Positions 1 through 14,165 of a stretch of DNA of 64,000 nt are shown piece by piece. Source of the DNA: Strix aluco. Taxonomy: Eukaryota > Chordata > Aves > Strigiformes > Strigidae. Position numbers and translations under genes: made by a program. The DNA lies in NCBI RefSeq assembly GCF_031877795.1, contig NC_133948.1:16012948-16076947 (forward strand), written 5' to 3'. Below the pieces are notes generated by a model, which worked only from the letters and a program-made list of their open reading frames with translations, was not told the origin of the DNA and did not search any database. Every line of letters starts with the position of its first letter. Within the stretch, counting starts at the first letter, position 1.

Positions 1-404
1 CATGGCAGGGGGCTGCAGTGTCTGCCTTCAGCACCCTGGCAAGGCACAGGGAGCAGCTCCCAAAAGAGATCACAGGAAAGCACAGGTGCTGAAAAAGCTG
101 TCTTTCCTAGATGAGAGGTAATCCAAGCAGGACCTCACCTCTAGTGGGAGTTAAAGTTGAAACAGAGGTATTTACTCAAATGACTGGTAAAAATCCATGT
201 GCTTATAACACTGAAAAAAACCCCACTTTTCTCTCTCTTCCTCTATCACTTGCCTCCATGAGGGACCTGGAACTTCAGGAAAAAATTGCTCATACTCTCT
301 TTTTGCCTCAGACTGCCAACAGCATGAGGGAAGTCAGGCAATCACCTTGTCACTTCCCACATCCTCAGTCAATCTTTTGTATGAGAGAAGAGCCATTCAC
401 TGGT
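1..404. other. Non-coding sequence before the first CR1
   Basis: No repeat or gene recognised. The CR1 homology starts somewhere between about 372 and 420. Confidence 0.55.
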
Positions 405-2715
405 TTCCATCTTCAATTTTGTGATGCTCCCTGTAAGCATAGATCCTGGCCTGATGACCAACAAGGAGGGGTTGGTGGGGAATGTGAAGCTCAAGGGCAG
501 CCTTGACTTCAGTGACCATGAAATGGTGGAGTTCAAGATCCTTAGGGCAATGAGGAGGGCATACAGCAAGCTCGTTACCCTGGACTTCAGGAGAGCAGAC
601 TTTGGGCTCTTCAGGGATCTGCTTGCCAGAGGACCATTGGATGAAGCCCTGGAGGGAAGAGGGGCCCAAGAAATCTGGTTTATATTCAAGGATCACCTCC
701 TCCAAGGTCAGGAGTGATGCATCCCGACAAAGAGCAAGTCAAGTAAAAATTCTGGGAGGCCTGCATGGATGAGCAGGGAGCTCCTGGACAAGCCCAAACA
801 CAAAAAGGAAGCCTACATAGGGTGGAAGCAAGGACAGGTAGCCTGGGAGGAATACAGAGAAATTGTCCAAGCAGCAAGGGATCAGCTTAGGAAAACTAAA
901 GCCCTGATAGAATTAAATCTATCCAGGGATGTCAAGGGCAACAAGAAAAGCTTCTATAGGTACATGGGTGATAAAAGGAAGACTAGAGAAAGTGTGGGCC
1001 CTCTCCAGAAAGAAACAGGAGACCTGGTTACCCAGGACATGCAGAAGACTGGGGTACTCAATGAATTTTTTGCCTCAATCTTCACTGACAAGTGCTCCAG
1101 CCACACTGCCCAAGATGCACAAGGCAAAGGCAGGGACTGAGAGAATGAAGAACCACCCACTGTAGGAGAAGATCAGGTCTGAGACTATCTAAGGGGCCTG
1201 AAGTTGCACAAGTCCATGGAACCTGATGAGATGCATCTGCGGGTCCTGAGGGAACTGGCAGATGAAGTGGCTAAGCCACTATCCATCATATTTGAGAAGT
1301 CGTCGCAGTCCAGTGAAGTTCCCACTGACTGGAAAAGGTGTAATATAACCCCCATTTTTAAAAAGGGGAAAAAAAGGAAAACCCAGGGAACTACAGGCCA
1401 GTCAATCTCACCTCTGTGCCTGGCAAGACCATGGAGCAGGTGCTCCTGGAAACTATGCTAGGGCACATGGAAAATAAGGAGGTGATTGGTGACAGCCCAC
1501 ATGGCTTTGCTAAGGGCAAATCCTGCCTGACAAATCTGGTGACCTTCTACAACAGGGTTACAGCATTGTTAGATAAGGGAAGAGCAGCAGACGTCATATA
1601 CCCGAACTTGTACAAAGCATTTGACACTGTCCTGCATGACATCCTTGTCTCTAAATGGGAGAGATGTGGGTTTGATGCATGGAGTACTTGGTGGATCAGG
1701 AATTGGCTGGGTGGTTGTACTCAAAGACTTGTGGTCAATGGCTCAATGTCCAAGTGGATAGTAGTGACAAGGGGTGTTACTCAGGGGTCGGTGTTGGTGC
1801 CAGTGCTGTTTAACATCTTTGTCACCAACATGGAGAGTGGAAATGAGTGTACTCTCAGTAAGTTTGCTGATGTGGTGTGGTTGACATGCTGGAGGGAAGG
1901 GATGTCATCCAGAGGGACCCGGACAGGCTTGAGAGGTGGGCCTGTGCAAAACTCACGAAGCTCAACAAGGCCAAATGCAAGGTCCTGCTCATGAGCTGAG
2001 GCAATCCCAAGCACAAATACAGGCTGGGTGAGGAGTGGATTGAGAGCAGCCCTGTGAAGGACTTGGGGTTGATGAGAAGCTCAACATGACCTGGCAATGT
2101 GCGCTCGTAGCCCAGAAAGCTGACTGTCTCCTGTGCTGCATCAAAAGCAACATGACTGGCAGGTCAAGGGAGGGGTTTCTACCCCTCTACTCTGCTCTCA
2201 TGAGACCCCCGCCTGCAGTGCTGTGTCCATCTCTGGGGCCCCCAACATAAGAAGGACACAGACCTGCTTGAGTGATCCAGAGGAGGCCATGAAGATGCTC
2301 AGGGGGCTGGAGCACCTCCCCTGTGAGGACAGGCTGAGAGAGTTGGGGGTGTTCAGCTGAAGAAGAGAATGTGCTGGGGAGACCTTATAAAGGCATTCCA
2401 GTACTTAAAGCGGGCCTGCAGGAAAGCTGGAGAGCAACTTTTTACAAGGGCATGAAGTGATAGGTAACGGCTTAAACTGAAAGGGAGTAGATTTAAATTA
2501 GGTGCAAGGAAGAAATTCTTCCCTGTGAGGGTGGTGAGTCCCTGGCACAGGTTGCCCAGAGAAGCTGTGGCTGCCCCCTCCCTGGAAGGGTTCAAGGCCA
2601 GGTTGGACGGGGCTTTGGGCAACCTGAGCTAGTGGAGGGTGTCCCTGCCATGGGGGTTGGAACTAGATGATCTTTAAGGTCCCTGCCAGCACAAACCATT
2701 CTCCGATTCTATGAT
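405..2715 (+). mobile_element. CR1 LINE, 5'-truncated, degenerate ORF2
   Basis: This is the longest repeat in the window. The end of the endonuclease region and the linker are readable in pieces (421-717, 769-1140, 1204-1380), then a frameshift near 1,375-1,385 moves the reverse transcriptase into another frame (1,416-1,994). Recognisable RT blocks are AFDTVLHD (1,617-1,640) and RGVTQGSV (about 1,770-1,793). The catalytic box reads FADVV (1,863-1,877), so the second aspartate of the usual FADD is lost. Several in-frame stops and short deletions (for example near 2,060) add to the damage. The 3' end carries the typical GATGATCTTTAAGGTCC block and ends in GATTCTATGAT (2,705-2,715). It is incapable of autonomous movement. 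The 5' boundary is approximate. Confidence 0.93.
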
Positions 2716-5700
2716 TTTTTTATCTCATGCTCGTGAAAACACCTTCTCCAGAGAAAAGGCTGTACCTATAAGTAAAGACTCTTCAGGGGCAAAAGTTCTG
2801 CATACAATCTCACTTGCAACAGGAAGAAATGCACAAAATAGTAGTTATTGTCACACAAGTCCTCACGAGGAACATGTCAGCATAGTCAGCCATGACAAAT
2901 ATGCACAGTTGCAGTCAAGAATGTGTAAGAAAATACCCTTTCAAGAAAATAAAAGTTATAGAAGTTGCAATTATCTTTCAGTCTTTGCAACTTTTAGCAT
3001 GGGTGTACCAGTTGGCATCATGGTCACACTGAAGCCATCCCTGTATATTATGGAAAATTACTTATGAACACCATTATCATTTCTCACCAAAATACTTATA
3101 AAAGTTTAGTGGTAAACATTAAGAAGCAGATGATGATTACTCTCATAATTTCTTATTTCAGATATAAAAGTGGTTACACTGAATCTTAACAAGGCAAAGA
3201 ATATTCAAGCTCCTGTGCAAATAAGTGCACCACTTCTCTACAGCTTTTTTATAGTTAGTAATTGGAGTTGGCCAAATTATTTGTCAGGAATAACATGTTG
3301 GCTTCATTCAACCTTCCCCCTGTTTGTGAATAACTCTTAAGCAGACAGGAAGGAGGTCTGGAGTTTTTACAGCAATCTTCACCACCTGAGAAAACGTGTC
3401 TGTACTCGTCTAGGGACGAAACCAGAGGATATTGAAGGCTGGCAGAGTGGAGATGAGAGCACTGTAATTGCATGTTGGCTATGCCATGCTTGGAGTCACT
3501 GGAACCATGGGGAGAGTGAGACACTATATCATAGACAGGGCAGATGGAGTCTGGGAAAAAGCGGCATCCATGAGAGGTTTGGTTTGGCTATTTGCTCTCT
3601 CTTTACCATGGCATGTAGTGGATTCCAAGATCACTTGGTATCGCTCTTGCTCTGGGTGACTTTCACCCAGAACAAATTGCTGCTTGACATGACAGTCACT
3701 TAACAAAAGAGGTTTCCTTTCATTCCACAGTGATAAAGCTAAATAATTGTTCAGTGTTAAAGTGACTCATTTCTTCTCACTCATGTCTTGCTCTTGCTCA
3801 CCAAAGGGGCTCACACTGCCCATCTTCTGTCCCTGCTCATTCCCGTTCACTCTCATTGATATCCCTGTTGGAGCTGATATCCCTGCTGTTTTCCCAGCAA
3901 GGCACCAAATCCTTACTCTCCACCAAACATGTTATTACTTTCTCTGATGCTTCCTCTTATGTCTATTAGACCCCTTTTGACCAAAAAGCGTTTGTATGGA
4001 AAAGTTAGATCCTAAATTGCAATGCTGGTAATCAAAGGAGTAGCAAATCTCAGTTTACCAGTGTTGTGCAGGGCAATCTGAAAATAGCCCAAGAAACTTT
4101 GCTGAGCCCTAGAGGACCTGTAATTTTTAATGGTGTACATTAAATAACCTTTTCAATGTCAGAGGCTTCAGGAGTTATGATTTCTATATAACAGACAGCT
4201 TAGAGCACAGTATTTTCACTGGAATTTGTGGAAATAACTTTGTCTTGTATTTGACTGCAGCTATTATTTACACATAGCTTTATGATAAGATGGGAGGCAT
4301 TCAAGGAGCTAGAGAAGTACCCTGGAAACTGCTTCACCTCCTGGGAGCTTTCCCCCAAACATCTTGCCTTGTGATTTGCGTTCTCCTGTTGAAATTTCCT
4401 CACTGTCTTAAAATAGCTCATACCATGTCTCCTCCCAAGTGAGTATGATCAGATGACCAGGGTCAAAGACTCCTTTCTCATAAAATTATGTCCAGTTGGG
4501 AAGTTTAGCAGCAGTATATGCAGGTAATAACGGTTCTGCTCCTAACCCCCACAAATACACACAGCTCCACATGCGAACATCCAAGCCCATTTGTTTGAAG
4601 CAGATCTGAGAGAAACATTATTCCTAGAGTGGTTCAACTCACCCATTTCTGAAGAAGCACTTCTGAAAACAGCATTTCATGCTTGCAATCCGAATCCATT
4701 TACACACTTAATAGATTATAATGTATTTTCTGAGCCAAGAGTTATCAGTGTTTGTGCTTGTAGCTGGTGATGAGTGCAAAGTGATAAAGCTTAGGTAAAG
4801 TTCTTAAACTCAGGGCTAAATTAAGCTGAGTCGTCACACATATGTTGTGGAGTCAAAGTGCATGTGCCAGTGGTTTCTCTGGTTCAGCTGATACGGGGTA
4901 AATTCCTTGAAGCTGTGCAGCCGGTTAGGTGACTTGAACATTTTAGCTCTGAAGATCCTATTAGACCATGGGAAGATTTCCTTAGGAAATATCCCTAGGC
5001 AAGACAGTCTGAATGGATCCTTGCTCCGTGTCACATTGCATTCCCTGTCAGTGCAATGATTTGTGGTGGGAATAAAACCCTTTCCAGCTTGCTTGATGTG
5101 GAAACTCATTCCTGTGTGAGGGGCTGGCAAAAATCCCACTGGCCACTTTGGGGTAATTTAAAGCCTCTGCCGTTGTGCCGATCCTCTCCCTGGGATGAGA
5201 GTCACCTCTACTGATTCAGTTCAGTATGGCCAATTTCCACAGTCTGGACACTGGGATCAAGTAAGCCGTTAAGGAAAGTAACTCCTCAGCAGATGCCCTT
5301 CCTGGAGGAAGGATTCCATACTTGTGTTCTAATGACTCATTTGGTTTGGGACTAACAACCTGTCTGGATCAGAATGTTTTGTCTGGAGAAACGAGCCATC
5401 ACTTCTAATGGTTTCTCCCCTGGCTGTGGATCTATTTGAAGCACTTTGTCCATCACACATGAGGAAGCCGTTACCCAGTGCAGCTCCCACTTCTGCTGAC
5501 CTGACTGTCCATTCATGGCTTTCCAGGAGATTTTCCCCATTCTGCATCCTCTCCATAACAGTCTGCCAGGTGGCAATAGTGAAGGTCTGAGAAGGTGAAA
5601 TGACACCAGTGGAGGTCTCACCCTTCCAGGCAGAAGCTGCTTTTCATGAGCTGGCAGTTTCTTCAGCGCTGAAAGCTGTGTGGCAGAGAATGTGCCTTGG

Positions 5701-8700
5701 CTAAACTTCTGGGAAATCAGGTTCTGAAATATTTGCAGGAAAATGGATACATTAATAAATTTTATCTGAGCTTTCCATTTTCTGAGAAGGAAAGCTATGA
5801 TTTTGATCATGAATATTAATAATTTGAGGGCAGGAGATTAAGACGCTGCCTGCGGGGGCCCAAAGTCTGTATCCCAGTGCAGGCAGGGAGAACGAGGCCA
5901 GTGCAGCCACCCTGGATTTCCCCATCCTCTACCCCACTGCCAGCAAAGAGGGGCACAGTTTGGTCCTGGGTGCCTATGCAGCTCCTTCAAGCTGTGCTAC
6001 CTAAAATAGCATGAATTAACATTGCTGTAAGATGAACTAGGGGAGTCTTGTTTTATTACTTTGTATTGGTGAGCATGTAACAAAGAGTCCCATTGTTTTG
6101 CTTGCAACCAGGGCCATGTCATCCCCCATCCTTCCCAAGACATCCCATCCAGCTTTCAACCATACTTCTGGAGCATTCCCAGTATGCCAAGAGTTCATTA
6201 AAATTAACATCAGCTCGTTAAAGTTAACATCAGCTTCAGTGCAAAGGCCGTCTCGGTCAGGTCTTATAAGCTCGTGATGCAGGTGTCCTGGGCATCCAGG
6301 ATTAAATGCTTTACCTTTATCTGCTGCTGTTTAACATCATCCTTGGCTGCCATGGGACAGAGCAGCTCAGACTCTATGCAACGTGGCAACCTCTTCCATC
6401 ATCTCTCTAAACAGAGCACTCATTTAATACTTTTGCTTGTTTTACTCCATCATTGCTGATTTCATCACTGCTGTCTGCTGAAGGATTTGGTTGATTGCCA
6501 GACCTACTTTCAGTCCTGATACATTTTTTAATCTTTCCTGGATTTTTTGTTAGCCTGGTAGCTACTGCTATCTGATAACCATCTTTAGCCTTCCTTAGCT
6601 ATAGCCAACCTCTTAATATTTATTCATCATTGTTAACCTCAGCTCCCTTCTTCTTTTTTGGTAGTGAAGTATTAATAACAATAGTAATATCATTTATGAT
6701 TATTAGTGTTACACAATGCTTTTTATCCCCCAGCCTTAGTAAAAGCGTTTTGCAGTGTTCAGGCTAGTATGCAGGGGTGTATCCTGTGACTCACTGCACA
6801 TTTAAACAAAAGGTAGTGGCTGAAGTGTTCAAATTTTCTGACTTTCAAATGTCAGAGAATATTTTGAAATAATGTCAAACCTTACTTCTGCTGTTCTGAG
6901 TGACTGAGGGCTCCCTGAGGACTTAATTCTGCCTTAGCTGATGTTTTACTTGGGAACATCATTTTCCTGTGGTTACTTTGGGTTTTTTTGTTTTTTTATT
7001 TTATTTTATTTGTTTGTTTGGGATTTTTTCCTAAGAAAATTAAAATTTAAAAAATTATTCTTTTCTTTGCTCCTGGTAGCATTTTATGATGTTAAATTTC
7101 TTGGAGAAGTGCAAACAAACAAACAAAACCTTATCTAAATAACGAAGGAAAACCTTATTAACCTACATAGGAATCAACCAGCCAACTCAGGGATAAAACA
7201 ACTGTCCTAGTTTAGGTGCAAACATCGGGAAAAAAATTTAAACCTGCTAGAAACCAAACAGGGTTTTACATATGCATAGGCAGTGGTAAGCAGGACAGAG
7301 GCAGAGCTGGGAATAAAACAAGGGCCAATTTATGGGTGGACACTGGGGGCAAAGAGTGCTTCAGCCCTTCAGATCTGGGCTGTGATGCTTGGGGACAGCC
7401 ACTGTCCCCAGCTCGCCCCAGTGCTGGGTGCCCCATTGAGCCCATTCCCCTTGTCCCTGCAAGACCATGTACCCCAAGGAGGCAGAGACAGCTGGCCTGG
7501 GCAAGAGCTGGGACACAGATTTGGGAAGAATTTGCCATGTTCTTGGAAATGGATCAACTTTACCAAATTTCTGTGTGTTTACTCTGAAAGGAGTTACTAC
7601 CAGCGGGATCCTCAGTGAAGTGCAGAGGACACTCAATACTTCCCGGCTACCCGGGCCAATGCAACTGTCATTATGATCTCAGAAATTAACACACCAGTCT
7701 CCTGAAAACCCTTCAGAGAGCCCAATTCTTGATGAAGATGCCCTTAGAAAGGAAGTTCTATTACCCATATGCAGAACACTTTGCAGGGTCTGGGCCAGAG
7801 CTTGTAGTTTCCATAGCAAGATTACTTGAATCACAGCATTCTCAAGGAAAGGTGAAATTGCTACAAACAGCAGCTATATCGACCTCCATGCCCCCAAATG
7901 TTTCTCATACTGTGCCTGTTTACCAGCAAACTTCCCAGACAATGTCCTTCTCTGAGAAGGATGTCACACAGTCCCTCTCAAATGGATATACTCAGCCGAG
8001 GAAGCTAGAGTGCATGCTCATAATAATATTTCTGGCATTTTTTTCCCTTCCCATGGCTAGTTTGTCAAACAACCTCACGAACACAGTTTTATGACGGAGC
8101 TCTACCATGAAGACTCTTTGATACATATTCATAGCAGATTCTTGGCTTATCTCTGAGCAACATTCACACATGCTGCTTACTAGAGCTGTTGTTTTTTTAA
8201 ATGCTTAACATATAAAAGTTTAATCACAAAGTTGCTTAATGTTTGTTTCTTATGAAAAGCATTATTATTGCTCAACAAAATTCTCTAGAGGTTTTTCATA
8301 TATACAGCGCTGCTTGATACGCGTTGAATTTAGATCAAGTGTGCTAAGAAACAGCACTGCTAGGGTCCCACTCACCAGGGCTTCCCAAGGTCAAATATTA
8401 GGTGAAAAGCCATTGATGGGACAACACGACATGAGCCAGAGGAACTGTGTGCATCTTCCAGCAACATACTGGAAGATATTTCCTTCTTAGTAATAATGAC
8501 TGGGATGTGGGGCTAAATAAAACTTTTCTGTAGCAGAGTAGGCGTTAAGTCCTCTTCTGGAGCCCAAAGAACAGATCAACCAAGAAATAAGCCCTTGAGT
8601 AGCTGGGAAGGGATAGGTAACAGCAGAAGGAGTTTGTCTGCTGGAAGACAATTTCTGATTAGGCTCTGCCTAGAGTCGGAGCAGGCTCAAGCAGCGAAGC

Positions 8701-9586
8701 GCTGCTCAGTGCACCGGGCAGAGGGGAATATTTGCCTTCACAAATATTAACCAGTGCCCTGCCTCCTAGAAACTAAGCAGGCTGTTACATATGCAGACCT
8801 TTTCTTGTATTTCCAGGGAAATACAGCAGCCTGGTGGCTGCTGCTAGAACTGCTGCGGCGGCCTGAGGGCAGGTGTAAGCAGCAGGAGGAGGCTGAGAGG
8901 AGCAGGCGGAGGAGGGTGGCTGTAGCACCAGGGAAGTCACAGCAAGGGATGCTGCAGCCGCTGGGGTCTGAGAAACACAGGAAAGAGACATATCCTGGGC
9001 ATGCTTAATGTGGATAGGGGGTTTATCACTATAATACAGGAAAGCCAGATTATAGACCATGTCTAGCAAACCTCTGAAGGGCTCCCAGTGCTGCTGGGTG
9101 CGTCTAGAACCATGTGATTGTGTCCTCCATAGATGCCTAAAATAACCTTGAACCTTCAGAGGGAAGGATGGTTGCTGAGGATTGCTGACATGAGCAAACA
9201 GGCTTTCACCTCGTCTTAGCCAGCAGGTACATGATTATATGGAGGAAAAACTCAGCCAGACCTACCCACAGAGGAAACAAAGGCAGGAGAGGATTACTCA
9301 TGCTGTTGGGATGCTGTGTGCTCCAGGATGAAAGCACCCAATTGTGGGTCAAAGGAAACGAGAGTCCAGAGGAGGGAAAAACTCTCTTGCAACAGCACTA
9401 ATGTGTTCCCATGCGTCTGCCTGAAGCAATGCTGAGGTAGACAGACACTGAAGTACTCTGGGGCTTGCTACAAAGAGCTCCATTACTGTTGCATAGGTGG
9501 TTATAGTGGCCTTGGAGGGGTCTAGCTAAACTTTTCAGTTTACCCACAGAAGTGCTGTCCCCATAGATAGGGAGAAGGACATAAGA
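2716..9586. other. Non-coding stretch without recognised genes
   Basis: No coding region or clear repeat apart from the 20-base duplication at 6,198. The segment near 6,960-7,140 is very AT-rich, with TTTGTTTGTTTG (7,009-7,020) and a matching CAAACAAACAAA about 90 bases later, which could pair as a hairpin. Open frames here are short and resemble nothing known. Confidence 0.6.
6198..6237 (+). repeat. Tandem duplication of 20 bases
   Basis: TTAAAATTAACATCAGCTCG is followed directly by TTAAAGTTAACATCAGCTTC, two copies with three differences. A small local duplication. Confidence 0.85.
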
Positions 9587-9945
9587 CCTGTGAGGAGAGA
9601 CTGAGGTGGCTGAGATGGCTTGGTCTGGCAAAAAGCAGGAGACTAGTGGGGAGGTCTGACAACAACCTTTGCTTGAAAAGGAGTTCTAAAGATGCTGCAG
9701 CCAATTTCTTTGACAACAGACCAAGGGATAATGGCCACATATTGCAACTTAGGAGGTTCAGGTTGGACATTAGGAAGAAATTGTTCCCTAGTATGGTGGT
9801 GAAGTCCTGGCACAGGTCACCAGAGAGGCAGGGAAACTGTCCTTTGACAGCTGAATTGTCCTAGGCTAAACTAAATGCAGAAGCAGTGACCAGATCTAGT
9901 GCTGGTGACACACATGCTGTGACCTCCCAGGGTCCCTTCCAGCAC
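9587..9945 (+). mobile_element. Old CR1 LINE 3' fragment
   Basis: The sequence begins with a TGTGAGGAGAGACTGAGGTGG block and contains GGTTGGACATTAGGAAGAAA (9,761-9,780) and the following TGGTGGTGAAGTCCTGGCAC segment, the conserved end of CR1 ORF2. The translated piece [19 protein letters not shown] is the same protein block seen in the copy at 24,883-25,716. The 3' tail is eroded after GGGTCCCTTCC (about 9,940). Confidence 0.8.
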
Positions 9946-12900
9946 AGACTTCCAGGACAAAGTGATCCCAGAGTCATTCCTAAGGGTGAGAGGTTTCTTG
10001 TCAGGAAAGGTGGTCCAGAGGAGACAAAACATCATCAGAAGTGTGATGCCCATTTCACCTCTCCTCCCAACTCCAACATTAATTTCTGATGTCAACAGTT
10101 ATCCCTCCACTGGCCTAGCAGCTTGTCTGCCTGGGTGAAAAAGGTTGGTAATGGCACAGGGAATTCTTCTTAGTAGTACTTCCTTTGCATGATATCTTGG
10201 AAGAGAAGAAGGACAAACAACCTGCAGAGCAATCCTTTTTTTGGTGCTCCACCAACCCAATGTGTTGCCCCATGCCTAAACACAGTCCACAGGGTGATCT
10301 GCTGTGCCACAAATGCATGGTCTGATGGATGCTCACATTCTGGTTTCTTCTCCCACTTTCTTCCCACCATGCACACACTGGAAGTGTCTCTGCCCCATTT
10401 CTACCAGGGACTGGGCAGTTGCCACTCTCCAGGGGCCCCATCTATCCTGTGCTTGCAGCACCTAGCCCATAGCACCCACTTCTTGCTGGTCACCCAGCTA
10501 CTGCCTTCAAATGGAATGCAGACATTAAAAAAAAGCTGAGTAAAGCTGTCATATTACAAACATGCTCTGAGACCTTAAGAAAGAGGGTGGAAGACCAAGT
10601 TTTAATAATAAAGCAAGAGATATAAATAATGAAGCAGCAATCTAGCTGTTTCTTGACATCTTGTTGGGTGGTGCTACATTGCTGTCTGCTGCAGAAGTCT
10701 GGAGTGGGACTCTACAATGTGTTCAGCTGCCAGATCCCAGGATCTCAGCCACAGAACAGCTTTAATGAAAATGCCCTTCCAAAGTGAAGGTGCAAATTGA
10801 ACCAAGTTTCTGAGAGGAGCTGGGTCAAAGGCACTGCTCCAGAGCATGAGATGCATTGCATAATTCCTGTCAAGTCATTGCCCTCCTCCTCCCCATCTGC
10901 TTCCCCGCTCCCTCTGCCTCTGTCCTCTGCACACCCTGTCCTCTCATAGCAGCAGAGTCCCCAGTATACCCCGGCCTTCCTCCCCCAGGGCTTCTATATG
11001 CAATGCTCATTTGATTATTATGTATGTGACCTCTCATGTCCTCAAGCTATTCATGTGCTTTGGCTGAAGGGTAGGCTCAAGAGGGAGTTTCTGCCAGGCA
11101 TCTGTGACCTTTCTCATGGCCTGAGCTTTAAGACATTAAAAAACAAAATGTCTTTTGCTAATGAGCTGGTCCTGGGCTGGAAGAACAAGTAATCTCTACT
11201 CCTCTTGCCTCCCCCTCCCTCAGCCCCCAACCAACAGCTGTTGGAGCTATGTTGAGTTGCTGGGCATTAACACGGTGATACAAGCAAGGGCTGGTGCAGA
11301 TCCCAGACCAGGTTGCCCTGCAGAGACGTGATACAGTGCATGGGGTTGGTAAAAGGGCTAGAAGCCTCAGCAGACAACTCGCAAAGTCTTTTTGTTTTTC
11401 TTTCCAATGATAACTAATGACTCTCAGCCCTTCCAAAACAAAATGGCTGGAATGTCAAGGCCACCTCCATATTACTGTGAGGCTCGGGAGACAGGAGAAG
11501 GAGGTTGGACACAGGGTTTCACCTTGTGGAAGAACTCAAATATCTTCCTCATGACTCTTGTTGAGGATTTTAACCTGATGTAAACAACCTCAGCCCTTCC
11601 AGAAATGAAGACAAGCAATAGGGACCTTTGAGGATGCTGAAAATCATTTATGAAGCAGGATGAGTCACTCTGTGTTTTGTGGATTCCCAAACTTTTCGTG
11701 TTGTAGTGCCATATGTCCAAGTAAATCTTCCAGGCCAGCACTGTGGGCATATTTCTGATGTTCTTTTCAGAGCTGAAGTAAACAATAGCCATTCAGCCAC
11801 CAAATCCCAAAAGACTTCCCAAATTGAGAAATCAAGTAACTCGCTCCCAAAGTGCAGCAACTGTCAGGCAAGAGCCCTGTAATGACTGCACCATGATGCT
11901 AATGTCAAGGAGAACAAGAACTACACAGACTGTGATGGTGAAAGGACCTGAATGTAACAATGACCCAATGCGCAACATGGGTCTTTATTGGCACACGCAG
12001 TTCCACCATATATCCCTGTTTGCTAGGACAAGGTTTTTCAGCCTCCTTTAAAAATGTGTGGCATCTGCAGAGGCCAGTGTGTGGCACGGACCAGAAGGGC
12101 AATCGCTCTTATGTTTTCCCTCCCAACACAAGTATGAGTGACCCACATAACCTCTCCAGCCCAGTGAGCTAAGAGGAACAGATGGGACCCATGCCCCATC
12201 TGTAGTAGGAGTGGTTTTAAGAGGAGCCAACACTGTGTCATCAGTCAGCTACATCCCAGCGAGGTGTGAGCATTGCATGGCCCTTCTGAAAACTGCACCT
12301 CATCCCATCACCCTGAGAAACAGTCTGGCTGCTGCCCTGATGCTCGTGGTTGACCCCCTGCACTCTTCATGCAGCCCCTAAGCAAAGCTGTGATGAGAAG
12401 ATTCAGTGAAGGGGAACCTGCAGCACTTCTCCTTGCAGAGGCGGAAAGAGACCATATTCAGATATCTTTTCCAGCTGCTGGGAGCCAAGTATACCTCCTT
12501 CCTCCTCCTTGCTGTCAACACCTAGGAAATGCCTTGATTTCAGGCATTACTAGAACGCTTTTTTTATCTTTGACTTGCTCTTCCAAGTTGATTGCTCTTA
12601 AATGATTGGGTTTTCTTGTGTTGCCCAGTATTGAAGACAAAACTCGGGTCTCCTAGAAACTAGTGTACATTGTTGACCAAGCTGCCATGAGGGTTACTCC
12701 ATGGCACAAGGGTTCCACAGTGCACTGGTAGATGTGACATTCTTCCTGCAAAGGCAGAGATGTGCAGACAATATCACATACTGTACTACTACTGAGTCCC
12801 CAGCTACATTGCTCTGTGCTGGTGAATGTGTCATTAAGGTGCCTGACCCTCTGCCCCAGCTGTAGTATCTGGTAGCTTTGTTTCTTCAGCCGTGCTCTAG

Positions 12901-14065
12901 TTTTCTTTAGAAGACATCTACCCACATGATGGAAAACTTCCATGGATGGCTGCAAACTTGCTCCGCAGAGATCATCTGCTGAGTAAAAGGTGCTGTGGGG
13001 ACTAGATCATGAAGATCTGAGGATGGCTGAATCCAAATACTTCGGGTCAAGCCCTTCTCAGCACTCTTACACATCTGCAACATAAGCTCTTTGCCCCTGT
13101 GCAAAACCCCCAACAATCTGGCCTTGAAATTCTTGCTGCTGATCAATCCTGAGCCAAGACCTTGGAGGCAGTGCAGGGAAAAGCCCTTGATTGCCTGGAA
13201 ATACCCCTTCTGCTTCCTCCCAGACTTTTTTGCACTTCGGCTTGCTTCTGCTGCTCAGTGAATCCATTTTATTAACAGCTCTTCATAAAGCCTGGCAGCA
13301 TTTGAAAGACTGCAATGTTTGCCTCTGAATATCAATAAGTAGCTGCCTTTCCAGCCTAGGGAAGGTTTGAAGGAAGAAAGGGTGAAGCTCTGAGGATCAG
13401 TGATCAATGCCAGACCCATGGGGAGCCCGAGTTTAGGAGATTTGTTATTGAAATATTAACTGCATTCTCACCCAGAGTGGGCTGAGTGGGAGCTCTGAGC
13501 CACCAGGCAGCTGGGAGGGTTGCAAAGCACTGGGTCTCCCATCATAACATGCACTTCAGTGCCAGCAGCATCCCTGGGACATCTCCTCCCCCCCACCCCC
13601 TGATGCCAGCACCCATGGCTGTGGCCAGCTGGGTCTGCCATGCATAAAAACAGGTCTCTTCTTCTCATGTAACATTTTTTTCCAGGTGAAATGTTGGCAG
13701 AATTAGAGGTGAAATGGCCCTTCCTTCTGCAATGGAAAGGAAGACAGGGTCAAGGGCATGAATCTAAGCAATGGTCAGCTTGGTTTCAAGCTCCTGTTGC
13801 TTGGGCTTAGCTCCAAGAGCCTAGCAGGACTCAGGAGGTCAATGGAGGCATGACAGAAGTGGGGATGGGCAGGAGATGCATACTGAATTGTTTTTTGATG
13901 CAGTGTGTGTTTGTTTTGTAGAAGGGACCTTTTTTTTTTTTTTTTTTTCCACAGGAACACATTGGTTTCCATGAAATATTAATGGGAAAACAGTTTCTCT
14001 GGTCCAGGAGCAAACTTTCAATACGCAAGTGACAGAACCACAATAACATGTTGCCTGGTGCTTGG

Positions 14066-14165
14066 GACATTGACACAGGACTCAAGAGACCTAAATTCTA
14101 ATCCCCCAGAAGGGACTAGAGCACAGAGCTCCTACTACATGACAAATCCCCTGCACAAGATACTT
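14066..14165 (+). repeat. MIR-like SINE relic
   Basis: GACACAGGACTCAAGAGACC followed by TAAATTCTAATCCCC matches the core phrase of MIR-type elements (…GGACTCAGGAGACCTGGGTTCTA…). The flanks are too mutated to set boundaries. Confidence 0.4.

Noticed and set aside
7203-7265. TGTCCTAGTTTAGGTGCAAA, resembling the start of an avian endogenous-retrovirus LTR
   Set aside because: Only about 12 bases agree; no matching LTR end, polyadenylation region or second LTR was found.
8754-9008. GC-rich frame with an Arg/Glu/Gln-rich peptide
   Set aside because: The composition follows from GCTG/GGAGGA-rich DNA; no start context or homologue recognised.
13930-14085. T19 followed by CCACAG, resembling a splice acceptor
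   Set aside because: The sequence after it holds no recognisable coding exon and soon runs into a MIR-like relic.
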